Source of the DNA: Mycolicibacter kumamotonensis
GTDB lineage: Bacteria > Actinomycetota > Actinomycetes > Mycobacteriales > Mycobacteriaceae
DNA: 64,000 bases
Reading direction: 5' to 3'
Assembly: GCF_002086285.1 (NCBI RefSeq)
Contig: NZ_MVHU01000018.1
Location: 1-64,000, forward strand
The notes under the pieces are model-generated. The model made no database searches. It was not told where the DNA came from and saw only the letters and a program-made list of their open reading frames with translations. A program made the position numbers and the translations under genes. Of the stretch, positions 45,256 through 54,069 are shown one piece after another. Numbering within the stretch: the stretch's first letter is position 1; every line of letters begins with the position of its first letter.

Positions 45256-45648
45256 TCAGCGCCGGCCGTAAACGGCGACCACGACGGTCCGGTCCAGCGT
45301 GCTCTCCGATCACACCCCGATGGCGTTGTTGGCGCAGTCGGACATGATCGCGAAATCGGCCGGGTCGTGGTACCAGCGGTTGAGGAGTTCCAGGCCGCTG
45401 ATCGACAGGGCGGGGTTGATCGCGATGGTCTGGGCCACCGGGCCCGGAAAACCGGCGGCCTGGGCGCGGGTTTGCGGTGTGGAGCCGTCGGAGCCCCGGT
45501 CGCCGTCGAGGTCGCGGTGGCCCAGCACGTCGCGGGTGTGCCATTCGGCGGCCAGCCGTAGCCGGGGATCGGCCACCACGCCGGTGACACAACCCGCCTG
45601 ACGCTGAATGGTGTACACGTTCGTCACGTTGCGGTCCGGCGGCGGCAC
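45256..45648 (-). pseudogene. CAP/SCP-like secreted protein relic with internal stop
   Basis: Reverse-strand frame with the mycobacterial CAP-like pattern NVYTIQRQAGCVTGVVADPR, RLAAEWHTRDVLGHRDLDGD, and SGLELLNRWYHDPADFAI. After SDCANNAIGV a TGA at 45312-45310 stands where a Trp is expected, and the same frame continues SESTLDRTVVVAVYGRR to a normal stop at 45258-45256. No signal peptide can be found upstream; the expected position is occupied by the divergent 2OG-oxygenase gene. So both ends are damaged. Family identification is from memory of related proteins. Confidence 0.6.
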
Positions 45649-45687
45649 CGCGCCGTCTGGTGTGAGCAGAATGAACGCGGAGGGCCG

Positions 45688-46404
45688 ATGACGACGACAC
45701 CGTGGCAGAAGCGGGTGGACGCCGGCGACTGGGACAGGATCGCCGCCGATCTCGACGAGTGCGGCGGCGCGTTGTTGCCGCGGCTGCTGACGGTGTCGGA
45801 GGCCGCGCGGTTGCGGCGGGTCTACCCCGACGACGCCCGTTTTCGCGCCACCGTCGACATGCAGCGTCATCGTTACGGCTCCGGGCAATACCGGTACTTC
45901 ACGGCACCGGCACCGGACCCGGTCGATCACCTCAAGCGGGCGCTGTATCCGCACCTGCTGCCGATCGCCCGCGACTGGGCGGCCCGGCTGGGCCGGGAGG
46001 CCCCCTGGCCGGACGGCTTCGACGAATGGCTAGACCGCTGCCACCGGGCCGGACAGACCAAGACCACCGCGCTGATGCTGCGTTACGGCCCGGGCGACTG
46101 GAACGCACTGCATCGGGACCTCTACGGCGACTTGGTATTTCCGCTGCAGGTCGTCATCAACCTCAGCGATCCGGACACCGACTACACCGGCGGCGAGTTC
46201 CTGCTCGTCGAACAGCGGCCGCGAGCCCAATCCCGCGGCACCGCGATCCAGTTGCCGCACGGCCACGGCTATGTGTTCACCACCCGGGACCGGCCGGTGC
46301 GCTCCACCCGGGGATGGTCGACGGCTCCGGTGCGCCACGGCGTCTCGGCCATCCGCTCCGGTGAGCGTTACACGCTGGGACTGATCTTTCACGACGCCGC
46401 TTGA
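45688..46404 (+). CDS. 2OG-Fe(II) oxygenase, prolyl-hydroxylase-like
   Basis: 238 residues. Non-heme iron oxygenase using 2-oxoglutarate: iron ligands H142 and D144 in LHRDLYGD, H217 in VRHGVS, and the 2OG-binding arginine near R227 in SGERYTLGLIFHD. The substrate is unknown; relatives are called proline hydroxylases. ATG 45688 with GGAGGG 3-8 nt upstream. Convergent with the methyltransferase gene; a 14-bp tandem repeat spans the two stops. No counterpart in this position in M. tuberculosis. Confidence 0.87.
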   Translation: MTTTPWQKRVDAGDWDRIAADLDECGGALLPRLLTVSEAARLRRVYPDDARFRATVDMQRHRYGSGQYRYFTAPAPDPVDHLKRALYPHLLPIARDWAARLGREAPWPDGFDEWLDRCHRAGQTKTTALMLRYGPGDWNALHRDLYGDLVFPLQVVINLSDPDTDYTGGEFLLVEQRPRAQSRGTAIQLPHGHGYVFTTRDRPVRSTRGWSTAPVRHGVSAIRSGERYTLGLIFHDAA

Positions 46405-46430
46405 AAGACGCCGCGTGAAAGACGCCGCTT
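46393..46430 (+). repeat. 14-bp tandem repeat across convergent stop codons
   Basis: GACGCCGCTTGAAA (46393-46406), GACGCCGCGTGAAA (46407-46420) and a partial copy GACGCCGCTT (46421-46430). It contains the oxygenase stop and touches the methyltransferase stop. Confidence 0.75.
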
Positions 46431-47061
46431 ACCCGGTTCGGCGCAGCAGGATCACATTGTCGATCCACGTCGCCGGCTGTCCGTCGCGTCCGGTGTCCTG
46501 GCGACGTGATTGTTCGGCGCGGATCCGCTCCCAGTTTCCGGGCTCGAGGTTCAACGACGCCAAGACTTCGTCGACACCGGCGAAATGATGGTCGCGGGCG
46601 TGCTCTTCGGCGCCCGGCGGCGGCGCCCCGTGGTCGACGATCAGCAGCCGCCCGCCCACCGCCACGGCGGCTGCGGCGCGACGCAGCACCGTCTCGCGGT
46701 CCAGCCGTGCCGGGGAGTGCAGAAACTGAGCCGACACCAGATCGAACCGGCCGTCGGGGAAGCTGGTGGACAGATCGTGGCGCTCGAAGCGGATGCGGAA
46801 CAACACATCCCGTTGGGCGGCGGCGGCCCGGGCCCGATCCAACGCATTGGCCGAGACGTCGACGGCGAGCACCTCCCAGCCGTCCTCGGCCAGCCAGATG
46901 GCGTCGGCGCCCTCACCGCAGCCCAGGTCCAGCGCCCGGCCCGGCGCCAGATCGGCGGTGACCTCGGCAAGCTGGGCGTTGACCCGGCCGCTCCATACCC
47001 GCTCGTCCCCGCCGTAGAACTGTTCCCAGAACTCCCGGGCATCCTGCACCGACTCGGTCAT
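46429..47061 (-). CDS. Class I SAM-dependent methyltransferase
   Basis: 210 residues, Rossmann methyltransferase. SAM-binding motif I ALDLGCGEGADAIWLAE at about residues 43-59, the acidic AVDVS after strand two, and HDLSTSFPDGRFDLVSAQFL as motif III/IV. C-terminal ending TWIDNVILLRR. The substrate is unknown; small thiol or toxic electrophile methyltransferases look alike. Its ATG overlaps the stop of the upstream FAD oxidoreductase (ATGA), so the two form an operon. Confidence 0.86.
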   Translation of the reverse strand: MTESVQDAREFWEQFYGGDERVWSGRVNAQLAEVTADLAPGRALDLGCGEGADAIWLAEDGWEVLAVDVSANALDRARAAAAQRDVLFRIRFERHDLSTSFPDGRFDLVSAQFLHSPARLDRETVLRRAAAAVAVGGRLLIVDHGAPPPGAEEHARDHHFAGVDEVLASLNLEPGNWERIRAEQSRRQDTGRDGQPATWIDNVILLRRTG

Positions 47062-48014
47062 CGCCGGCCCCCCGCGGTCGCCAGCCCGGGCAGCGGCAGC
47101 CCGTAGTCGTCGGCCGCCAGGCTCTGCACCACCGCCGCGGCGGCCCGAGAGCCCGCCGCGATCGCGGCGGCGACCTGCGGCATCTCCCCGGTCAGATCCC
47201 CGGCGGCGAACACCCCGGAAATCGAGGTGCGGCACAGTGGGTCCACCCCGACCGGGTCTTCGGCGCCGGGCCCGAGGCCGGTGATGTCCACGCCGAGTCG
47301 TGCGGCGAGCCGATCGCGCTGCCGCATGCCCGTCGCGACCAGCATGCCGCGGCGCGCAAGCCGGCTGCCGTCGGCGAACACCACCGCCGACAGCTCGCCG
47401 TCGTCGGAATCGAGCGCCGCTAGCGTCCGCTCGTCGACCTCGATGCCGGCAGCGGCCAGCCGGGCGCGCCCGGCGTCGTCGAGGTCGGCGGAACCGTCGC
47501 CGAGCACCACGATGTCGTCGGTCCAGCACCGCGACAACAGCGCCAGGTGTACCGCGCGCTCACCGCGGGCCAGCACCGCCAGCGGTTGATCGGCGATCTC
47601 CCAGCCGTGGCAGAACGGGCAGTGGAAGACCGAACGGCCCCACAGCTCGTCCACGCCGGGCAGCTCCGGCGGCAGGTAGGCCATCCCGGTGGCCAGCAGC
47701 ACCCGGCGGGTCCGCTCGGTGGCGCCGTCGGCCAGGCGCACCGCAAAGGCCCCGTCCACCCCGGTGACGTCGGTCACCGCGCCCGAGCGGATCTGCACCC
47801 CGTAGGAGGCGAGTTCGCTGCGGCCGAGCGCATACAGTTCGGCCGGCGGGCGGCCGTCGTGGCCCAACAGGCCGCCGATTCCGGCTGCGGCCAGGTTGCT
47901 CTGCTCCCCCGCGTCGATCAGCAGCGTCTTGCGCCGGGCCCGGCCCAGCATCAGGCCGGCGCTGAGCCCGGCCGCACCGCCGCCCACCACCAGACAATCC
48001 CAGATTTCATCCAT
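47058..48014 (-). CDS. FAD/NAD(P)-dependent oxidoreductase, thioredoxin-reductase-like
   Basis: 318 residues of the low-molecular-weight flavoprotein disulfide reductase type. FAD site VVGGGAAGLSAG at 9-20; a CPFC motif at residues 132-135 in the TrxB position, followed by HGWE as in thioredoxin-reductase-like proteins that lack a known thioredoxin partner; C-terminal FAD block ISGVFAAGDLTG. There is no thioredoxin gene nearby. ATG 48014 is followed in an operon by the methyltransferase. An operator-like motif 34-60 bases upstream is repeated at the XRE-cupin gene. Confidence 0.86.
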   Translation of the reverse strand: MDEIWDCLVVGGGAAGLSAGLMLGRARRKTLLIDAGEQSNLAAAGIGGLLGHDGRPPAELYALGRSELASYGVQIRSGAVTDVTGVDGAFAVRLADGATERTRRVLLATGMAYLPPELPGVDELWGRSVFHCPFCHGWEIADQPLAVLARGERAVHLALLSRCWTDDIVVLGDGSADLDDAGRARLAAAGIEVDERTLAALDSDDGELSAVVFADGSRLARRGMLVATGMRQRDRLAARLGVDITGLGPGAEDPVGVDPLCRTSISGVFAAGDLTGEMPQVAAAIAAGSRAAAAVVQSLAADDYGLPLPGLATAGGRR

Positions 48015-48047
48015 GACGCCGAGGGTGCCGCGGCCCCTGCACCGGTA

Positions 48048-48074
48048 GCAAGTTAATTTGCTATACAGGCAAAT
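48048..48074. promoter_or_regulatory. Operator copy A upstream of oxidoreductase-methyltransferase
   Basis: Pattern GCAAG-TTA then TTTGC, followed by TATACAG and GCAAAT, i.e. GCAA, TTGC and GCAA boxes with TTGC-N7-GCAA as the inner palindrome. It nearly matches copy B at 49746-49772 and sits 34-60 bases before the ATG at 48014. Confidence 0.6.
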
Positions 48075-48192
48075 ACGGGGTGTTCTTGCGGGCCGTCCGC
48101 CGCCGCATCGAGGCCGACTCCTAGCATCGGTTAACGGGTGTATCCGGTGTGGCCGCACGGCACCGGACGAGCAGCGAGAGATAAGGTCGCCT

Positions 48193-49128
48193 ATGGGCAG
48201 GATCTACGACAACGTCACCGAACTGGTCGGGCATACGCCGCTCGTCCGCCTCAACCGGCTGACCGACGGCCTCGGCGCGGAGGTGGCGGCCAAGCTGGAG
48301 TTCTATAACCCGGCACACAGTGTCAAGGATCGAATAGGGGTTGCGATCATCGACGCCGCCGAGCGATCCGGTGAATTGCGGCCTGGCGGAACGATCGTCG
48401 AGGCGACCAGTGGCAATACCGGCATCGCGCTGGCGATGGTCGGCGCGGCGCGCGGCTACAAGGTGATCCTCACCATGCCGGACACGATGTCCACCGAACG
48501 CCGGGTGATGCTTCGCGCCTTCGGCGCCGAGATCGTGTTGACCCCCGGCGCCGAGGGCATGTCCGGCGCGGTGGCCAAGGCGAAGCAGATCATCGCCGAC
48601 ACCGACAACGCCGTCGCCGCCGATCAGTTCGCCAACCCGGCCAACCCGCAGATCCACTCGGCGACGACGGCCGAGGAGATCTGGTCGGATACCGGGGGCG
48701 CCGTCGACATCTTCGTCGCCGGCATCGGCACGGGGGGAACCCTGACCGGGGTGGGCCACGCCCTCAAGGCACGCAAGCCCGAGGTCAGCATCGTCGGCGT
48801 GGAGCCGAAAGACTCCGCGATTCTCAACGGCGGCGACCCGGGACCCCACAAACTCCAGGGTCTGGGGCCGAATTTCGTGCCCGAGGTGCTCGACCGGGAC
48901 GTCTACGACGAGATCATCGACGTCGGCTTTGAGGACGCCATCCGCGTCGCCCGCGCGCTCGGCACCGACGAGGGCATCCTCGGCGGAATCTCGGCGGGTG
49001 CGAACGTCTGGGCCGCACTGGAACTGGGCAAGCGCCCGGAGAACGCCGGGAAGCTCATCGTGGTGATCATCCCGGACTTCGGCGAACGCTACATCTCGAC
49101 ACCGCTGTTCGAGCACATCCGGGAATGA
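48193..49128 (+). CDS. cysK: O-acetylserine sulfhydrylase (cysteine synthase A)
   Basis: Makes cysteine from O-acetylserine and sulfide. 311 residues; PLP lysine in [15 protein letters not shown], the phosphate loop [23 protein letters not shown], and [12 protein letters not shown]-terminal [14 protein letters not shown] typical of CysK1. Followed after 7 bases by cysE, the enzyme making its substrate. In M. tuberculosis the pair is Rv2334-Rv2335, elsewhere on the chromosome. The 178-base upstream gap contains operator copy A and a small CCGGTG/CACCGG inverted repeat. Confidence 0.95.
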   Translation: MGRIYDNVTELVGHTPLVRLNRLTDGLGAEVAAKLEFYNPAHSVKDRIGVAIIDAAERSGELRPGGTIVEATSGNTGIALAMVGAARGYKVILTMPDTMSTERRVMLRAFGAEIVLTPGAEGMSGAVAKAKQIIADTDNAVAADQFANPANPQIHSATTAEEIWSDTGGAVDIFVAGIGTGGTLTGVGHALKARKPEVSIVGVEPKDSAILNGGDPGPHKLQGLGPNFVPEVLDRDVYDEIIDVGFEDAIRVARALGTDEGILGGISAGANVWAALELGKRPENAGKLIVVIIPDFGERYISTPLFEHIRE

Positions 49129-49135
49129 CCACGCC

Positions 49136-49720
49136 ATGAGCCTGCTATCGGCGGTACGCGAGGACCTGCGCAACGCACGGGCGCACGACCCTGCCGCGCG
49201 TGGGGACCTCGAGAACGCGCTGGTCTATTCGGGTCTGCATGCCATCTGGTCGCACCGGGTGGCACACCGGCTTTGGCGCCGGCCGGCTCTGCGCGGTCTC
49301 GCCCGAGTGCTCTCGCAGTTCACCCGCCTGGTCACCGGGATCGAGATCCATCCGGGTGCGACCATCGGCCGGCGGTTCTTCATCGACCACGGATTCGGTG
49401 TCGTGATCGGTGAGACCACCGAGATCGGCGATGATGTGATGCTCTACCACGGCGTGACGCTGGGCGGCCGCTCACTGAACCGGGGCAAGCGCCATCCGAC
49501 GGTCGGCGACCGGGTGACCATCGGCGCGGGCGCAAAAGTGCTCGGGCCGTTACGCATCGGCGACGATTCGGCTATCGGCGCCAACGCCGTCATCACCCGT
49601 GACGTGCCGGCGAATTCGATCGCCACCGGAATCCCGGCGGTGGTGCGCGCCCGCACCGCGAACCAGCGTGAGCCGGGCGTCGACCCGACGTCCTACATCG
49701 ATCCCGCCATGTACATCTGA
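49136..49720 (+). CDS. cysE: Serine O-acetyltransferase
   Basis: Acetylates serine to O-acetylserine. 194 residues, left-handed beta-helix family with hexapeptide repeats; [43 protein letters not shown] and [20 protein letters not shown] (quoted in part) are the family core. The C-terminus is shorter than that of Rv2335 (229 residues) and ends in [11 protein letters not shown], an Ile-terminated tail as needed to dock into CysK. Operon with cysK. Confidence 0.94.
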   Translation: MSLLSAVREDLRNARAHDPAARGDLENALVYSGLHAIWSHRVAHRLWRRPALRGLARVLSQFTRLVTGIEIHPGATIGRRFFIDHGFGVVIGETTEIGDDVMLYHGVTLGGRSLNRGKRHPTVGDRVTIGAGAKVLGPLRIGDDSAIGANAVITRDVPANSIATGIPAVVRARTANQREPGVDPTSYIDPAMYI

Positions 49721-49745
49721 CGTTGCGCGGTCCCGCCAGCACCTG

Positions 49746-49772
49746 GCAAGGTTAGTTGCCATGCAGGCAAAC
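49746..49772. promoter_or_regulatory. Operator copy B over the XRE-cupin start
   Basis: GCAAGGTTAG-TTGC followed by CATGCAG and GCAAAC; again GCAA, TTGC and GCAA boxes with TTGC-N7-GCAA. It covers AAGGTT (a weak -10, 7 nt before the ATG) and the start codon itself, the classic position for autorepression. Confidence 0.6.
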
Positions 49773-50336
49773 GTCGGGGAAAGCAGCGTTGATCTGCGGG
49801 TGCGGCGACGGCTGCGTGAGCTGCGCACGCAACAGGGCCTGACGTTGGAGGACGTGGCCACCCGCGCCGGTATCGACGTTTCCACGCTGAGCCGGCTGGA
49901 GTCCGGCAAGCGGCGCTTGGCCCTGGATCACCTGCCCCGGCTGGCCGAGGCCTTGTCGGTCAGCACCGACGAGTTGCTCCGCGCCCCCGAACACCCGGAC
50001 CCGCGGGTACGGGGCAGCTCGCATACCCGCCACGGCATCACCTACTGGCCGCTGACCCGGCACGGGCCGGCGGGCGGTCTGCACGCCTTCAAGATCCGGG
50101 TCAGCGTGCGGCGCCGCCGCCCGGCCGAGTTACCGGTGCACGAGGGCCACGAGTGGATGTACCTGCTGTCCGGCCGCCTCCGGCTGGTGCTCGGCGAGGA
50201 TGATTTCCTGATCGGCCCGGGCGAGGCCGTCGAGTTCTCCACCTGGACCCCGCACTGGTTCGGCGCGGTCGACGGCCCGGCCGAGGCGATCGTGATCTTC
50301 GGCACCCACGGCGAACGGGTGCACCTGCACGATTGA
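49761..50336 (+). CDS. XRE-family regulator with cupin sensor domain
   Basis: 191 residues. HTH_3 domain at about 12-70 (LRELRTQQGLTLEDVATRAG, STLSRLESGKRRLALDHL), then a linker and a C-terminal cupin at about 95-188 (HEGHEWMYLLSGRLRLVLGE, GPGEAVEFSTWTPHWFGAV) that probably binds a small ligand or metal through its His/Glu residues. ATG 49761 lies inside operator copy B, so autoregulation is likely; copy A suggests that it also controls the oxidoreductase-methyltransferase operon. Confidence 0.88.
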   Translation: MQANVGESSVDLRVRRRLRELRTQQGLTLEDVATRAGIDVSTLSRLESGKRRLALDHLPRLAEALSVSTDELLRAPEHPDPRVRGSSHTRHGITYWPLTRHGPAGGLHAFKIRVSVRRRRPAELPVHEGHEWMYLLSGRLRLVLGEDDFLIGPGEAVEFSTWTPHWFGAVDGPAEAIVIFGTHGERVHLHD

Positions 50337-50342
50337 GGCCGC

Positions 50343-51461
50343 CTACAGGTAGGAGGTCTGGTTCACCAGCCGCACTGAGGCCGGCCCGTCACCGAAGAAC
50401 TCGGCGATGCTCAACGACGCCAGATCCAGGTGCAGCCGGTAGAGGATCGCCGGGCCGGCGTCCAGCGCCAGGCGCAGCACGGTCTTGATCGGTGTCACGT
50501 GCGACACCACCAACACGGTGGTGCCGCTGTGTTCGGCGATGATCCGGTCGCGTGCCCGCAACACCCGCCGCTGCACCGCGTCGAAACTCTCCCCCTCCGG
50601 GGGCTGGGTGGAGGTGTCCTTGAGCCAGCGCCGGTGCAGCTCCGGGTCTCGGGCGGCCGCCTCGGCGAATGTCAGCCCCTCCCAGGCCCCGAAGTCGGTC
50701 TCGGTCAGGTCCTCATCGACCGTCACGTCCAGGCGCAGCAGCTTCGCCGCGGCGGTGGCCGTGTCAAAGCAGCGCTGCAGCGGCGAACTGATGACCGCGC
50801 CGATGCCGCCGCGCTGGGCGATGTAGCGGGCCGCCGCGTCGGCTTGCGCGCGGCCCATGTCGGTCAGCGGCGGGTTGCCCCGGCCGGAGTAGCGCCGGTG
50901 CACCGACAGTTCGGTCTGCCCGTGCCGCAACAGCAACAGTCGCGTGGGCGTTCCGGTTGCTCCCGTCCAGCCGGGTGCCGTCGGCGCCGCAGGCTTTCCG
51001 GGCCTTTCACCCTCCGATTCATCGGATTCACCCGAAGCCAGTTCCTGAACGGCCGGAGCGGCCGCGGCGTCCATCGCCTGATTCGCCAGGCGATCGGCAT
51101 AAGAGTTCTTCTCCCGCGGAATCCAGCTGTAGCGGACGTGGTCGAACTTCGACGCCAACTCGCGGGCCTGCCGGTGCAGGGGAATCAGGTCGGGATGCTT
51201 GACCTTCCACCGGCCGGCCATCTGCTCGACGACCAGCTTCGAATCCATGAAGACCGCGACCTCCGCGGCGCCCAGCCGGGCCGCCTCGGTCAAACCGGCT
51301 ACCAGGCCGCGGTATTCGGCCACGTTGTTGGTGGCCACACCGATCGACTCCATGGCTTCGGCCAGCACCTCGGCGCGATCCGCGGACCACACCACCGTTC
51401 CGTAGCCGGCCGGCCCCGGATTGCCGCGGGACCCGCCGTCGGCTTCGATAATGACCTTCAT
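50343..51461 (-). CDS. Bifunctional RNase H / phosphoglycerate-mutase-type phosphatase
   Basis: 372 residues in two domains, as Rv2228c. N-terminal RNase HI (residues about 1-130): EADGGSRGNPGPAGYG, NNVAEYRGL and DSKLVVEQM supply the acidic catalytic set for RNA/DNA hybrids. An acidic linker follows. C-terminal histidine phosphatase (about 170-372): LLLLRHGQTELS with the catalytic His and VVSHVTPIKT with the second His. The M. tuberculosis phosphatase half has alpha-ribazole phosphatase (CobC-type) activity in the literature as I recall, which would link it to cobT/cobS. Confidence 0.93.
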   Translation of the reverse strand: MKVIIEADGGSRGNPGPAGYGTVVWSADRAEVLAEAMESIGVATNNVAEYRGLVAGLTEAARLGAAEVAVFMDSKLVVEQMAGRWKVKHPDLIPLHRQARELASKFDHVRYSWIPREKNSYADRLANQAMDAAAAPAVQELASGESDESEGERPGKPAAPTAPGWTGATGTPTRLLLLRHGQTELSVHRRYSGRGNPPLTDMGRAQADAAARYIAQRGGIGAVISSPLQRCFDTATAAAKLLRLDVTVDEDLTETDFGAWEGLTFAEAAARDPELHRRWLKDTSTQPPEGESFDAVQRRVLRARDRIIAEHSGTTVLVVSHVTPIKTVLRLALDAGPAILYRLHLDLASLSIAEFFGDGPASVRLVNQTSYL

Positions 51462-51471
51462 CGGCGGTGGA

Positions 51472-52206
51472 CTACCCGAAGTCCTTGACCCGCAACAGGA
51501 TCGCACTGCATTCCGGGCAGCGCAGCACCTCCTCCGGTGGAGCGGCCGAGATCCGCGCCAGCTCCCCGCGGTCGATCTCGATCCGGCAGGCCCCGCACTG
51601 GCCGCCCCGTAGCGGTCCCGCACCGACCCCGGCGGAGGCCCGCTGACGTTCGTAGAGCGCCAGCAGCTCGCCGTCGATCGCCGCGGCCAGCTCGGCACGG
51701 CTGGCCGCGCGCTGCGCACGGGTGGTCTCGATCTCGGCCGATGTGGTGTCCAAACTCTGCTGGACCCGGGCCAAGTCGGCCGCCAGCCCGTCGATCACGG
51801 CCGACTCGGCGGTCGCCTGGGTCTGCAGTTGCTCACGCTGCTCCAGCAGCTCCAGCAGCGAGTCCTCCAGGCTGGCCTGCCGCCGCTGCAATGTCTCCAG
51901 CTCGTGCTGCAGGTCGACGACCTGCTTGGCGTTGGTCTGCCCCGAGTCCAGCAGGGTGCGGTCGCGATCCTCGCGCTGGCGCACCGCATCGATCTCCGAC
52001 TCGAAGCGGGCCGCCTGGGCGTCCAGGTCCTCCAACGCCAGCTCCAGCGCGGCCAGCCGGTCGGAGGCGGCGGTGTGGTCGGCCTGGATGCGCTCGAGGT
52101 CTTGCTGCTCGGGAAGATGCCCGGCCCGATGCGCGATCCGCGCCAGCTCCGCATCGAGCTCCGACAATTCCAGAAGCGAACGTTGTTGTGCCACTTCAGC
52201 CTTCAT
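51472..52206 (-). CDS. C4 zinc-ribbon coiled-coil protein (Rv2229c-like)
   Basis: 244 residues. A long coiled coil (about 1-185, heptads rich in Leu, Glu, Gln and Arg) precedes a zinc ribbon with [11 protein letters not shown] and [10 protein letters not shown], four cysteines in two CxxC knuckles. The function is unknown; members are predicted to bind nucleic acid or act as adaptors. Its ATG overlaps the upstream NIF3 gene's stop, and the RNase H gene follows 10 bases later, so the three form an operon. Confidence 0.9.
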   Translation of the reverse strand: MKAEVAQQRSLLELSELDAELARIAHRAGHLPEQQDLERIQADHTAASDRLAALELALEDLDAQAARFESEIDAVRQREDRDRTLLDSGQTNAKQVVDLQHELETLQRRQASLEDSLLELLEQREQLQTQATAESAVIDGLAADLARVQQSLDTTSAEIETTRAQRAASRAELAAAIDGELLALYERQRASAGVGAGPLRGGQCGACRIEIDRGELARISAAPPEEVLRCPECSAILLRVKDFG

Positions 52207-53330
52207 CGCCGATCTCCTTCGAGCGCGAGGTTCCAGGGGTCGGTGCGCAGCGCGCTGACGCGCACCGGCAGGGCCGCACCGAAGTGCGAACGTAAGACGT
52301 CGGCGGCCTGCGCGCACCACGGGTATTCGCTGGCCCAGTGCGCCACGTCGACCAGCGCCACCGCCGAGCGGCGGGAGTGCTCGTCGGCCGGATGGTGACG
52401 CAGATCGGCGGTGACGTAGGCCTGGGCGTCGGCCCTGGCCGCCGCATCCAGCAGGGAGTCCCCGGCGCCGCCGCAGACCGCCACCCGCGACACCGGCAGA
52501 TCGGGGTCCCCCGCCGCGCGCACCCCCCACGAGGTGGCCGGCAGTCCGGCGGCCACCCGGGCGACGAAAGCGCTCAGCGGCTCCGGCGCTGCCAAGGTGC
52601 CGATCCGGCCGATTCCGACACCGGCGGGCAGCGGCTGCAACGCGAAGACGTCGAACGCCGGCTCCTCGTAGGGGTGCGCGGCCAGCAGCGCCGCCCGGAC
52701 CCGGGCGCGGGCGGATGCCGGAGCCACCACCTCGACGCGGTCCTCGGTGACGCGCTCCACCGCGCCCACCCGGCCGATCGTCGGCGCCGCGCCGTCACCG
52801 GGCAGGAACTGGCCGGTGCCGGTCACGCTCCAGCTGCACTGCGCATAGTCGCCGATGTGCCCGGCCCCGGCGGCGAACACCGCGGCCCGCACCGCATCGG
52901 CGTGTTCGACCGGCGTGTAGATCACCCACTTGTCGGTGTCGGGAGCCCGGGTCGCCGGTTCCAGCACGGCCTCCACGGTCAGCCCCAGCGCCTCAGCCAG
53001 CGCATCCGACACCCCGGGGGCGGCCGAGTCGGCGTTGGTGTGCGCGGTGAACAGGGCACGCCCGGAACGGATCAGCCGGTGTATCAGAGACCCCTTGGGC
53101 GTGCTCGCCGCCACGGTATCCACCCCGCGCAACAGCAGCGGATGATGGGCCAGCAGCAGGCCGCCTTCGGGAACCTCGTCGACGACCGCCGCGGTGGCGT
53201 CGACCGCGATCGTCACCGAACCCACCGCGTCGTCGGGGTCACCACAGACCAGCCCCACCGAATCCCAGGACTGGGCCAGTTCCGGCGGGTAGGCGGCATC
53301 GAGCACGTCGATGACATCAGCCAGCCGCAC
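52203..53330 (-). CDS. NIF3-family metal-binding protein (GTP cyclohydrolase I type 2 annotation)
   Basis: 375 residues, as Rv2230c. NIF3/YbgI dinuclear metal protein: [12 protein letters not shown] and the later [23 protein letters not shown] hold the metal ligands (quoted in part); the middle insert with [11 protein letters not shown] is a PII-like domain present in longer members. True activity is uncertain despite the usual GTP cyclohydrolase label. GTG 53330 is chosen because GGAG lies 7 nt upstream; GTG 53336 is too near that site. First gene of the operon with the zinc-ribbon and RNase H genes. Confidence 0.9.
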   Translation of the reverse strand: MRLADVIDVLDAAYPPELAQSWDSVGLVCGDPDDAVGSVTIAVDATAAVVDEVPEGGLLLAHHPLLLRGVDTVAASTPKGSLIHRLIRSGRALFTAHTNADSAAPGVSDALAEALGLTVEAVLEPATRAPDTDKWVIYTPVEHADAVRAAVFAAGAGHIGDYAQCSWSVTGTGQFLPGDGAAPTIGRVGAVERVTEDRVEVVAPASARARVRAALLAAHPYEEPAFDVFALQPLPAGVGIGRIGTLAAPEPLSAFVARVAAGLPATSWGVRAAGDPDLPVSRVAVCGGAGDSLLDAAARADAQAYVTADLRHHPADEHSRRSAVALVDVAHWASEYPWCAQAADVLRSHFGAALPVRVSALRTDPWNLALEGDRR

Positions 53331-53397
53331 AGTCACACTCCAAGACAGTAGTGCGCCACCCGGCAGGCCCGCCGCGCACATCGGGGACAATGGGGCC

Positions 53398-54069
53398 GTG
53401 ACCCGCACGACCACTGTCAGCGCCGAGCTGGTGATCTTCGACCTGGACGGCACCTTGACCGACTCCGCCGCCGGGATCGTCGCCAGCTTCCGCCACGCGC
53501 TGGAGCACATCGGCGCACCGGTGCCCGACGGTGACCTGGCCCAGCGGCTCGTCGGGCCCCCGATACATCACACCCTGGCCGGAATGGGCCTCGGCGAGCT
53601 GACCGACGCGGCGATCGCCGCCTACCGCGCCGACTACACCAGCCGCGGCTGGCTGATGAACACCATGTTCGACGGCGTCACCGCGCTGCTGGCCGACCTG
53701 CGGGCCGCCGGGGTCCGGTTGGCCGTGGCCACCTCCAAAGTCGAGCCGACCGCGCGCAAGATCCTGGCCCACTTCTCACTCGACGGGTTTTTCGAGGTGG
53801 TCGCCGGCGCCAGCGTCGACGGCACCCGGTCGGCGAAGTCCGCGGTGCTGGCCCATGCGCTCGAGCAACTGGCGCCGCTGCCGGCCCGGGTGCTGATGGT
53901 CGGCGACCGGCGTCACGACGTGGACGGCGCGGCGGCGCACGGGATCGACACCGTGCTGGTCGGCTGGGGTTACGGGCAGTCCGACTACCCGACCGGCGCA
54001 GCAGCCGACGACGGTCTTTTAGCCCGCGTGCAGACCATGGACGAACTGCGGGAGGTGCTCGGTGTCTGA
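53398..54069 (+). CDS. ptkA: HAD-family protein, PtkA orthologue
   Basis: 223 residues, HAD hydrolase fold: motif [13 protein letters not shown], motif II region VATSKVEPT, and motif [14 protein letters not shown]. In M. tuberculosis this protein (Rv2232, PtkA) phosphorylates tyrosines on PtpA. The orthologue here lacks the long N-terminal extension of about 80 residues of the H37Rv protein. GTG 53398 has GACAAT 6 nt upstream, close to a -10. Overlaps ptpA by 8 bases, supporting co-expression. Confidence 0.88.
   Translation: MTRTTTVSAELVIFDLDGTLTDSAAGIVASFRHALEHIGAPVPDGDLAQRLVGPPIHHTLAGMGLGELTDAAIAAYRADYTSRGWLMNTMFDGVTALLADLRAAGVRLAVATSKVEPTARKILAHFSLDGFFEVVAGASVDGTRSAKSAVLAHALEQLAPLPARVLMVGDRRHDVDGAAAHGIDTVLVGWGYGQSDYPTGAAADDGLLARVQTMDELREVLGV

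Noticed and set aside
48075..48192. Polycysteine leader peptide ahead of cysK
   Set aside because: No run of TGC/TGT codons in a short open frame is present; only a small CCGGTG/CACCGG inverted repeat.
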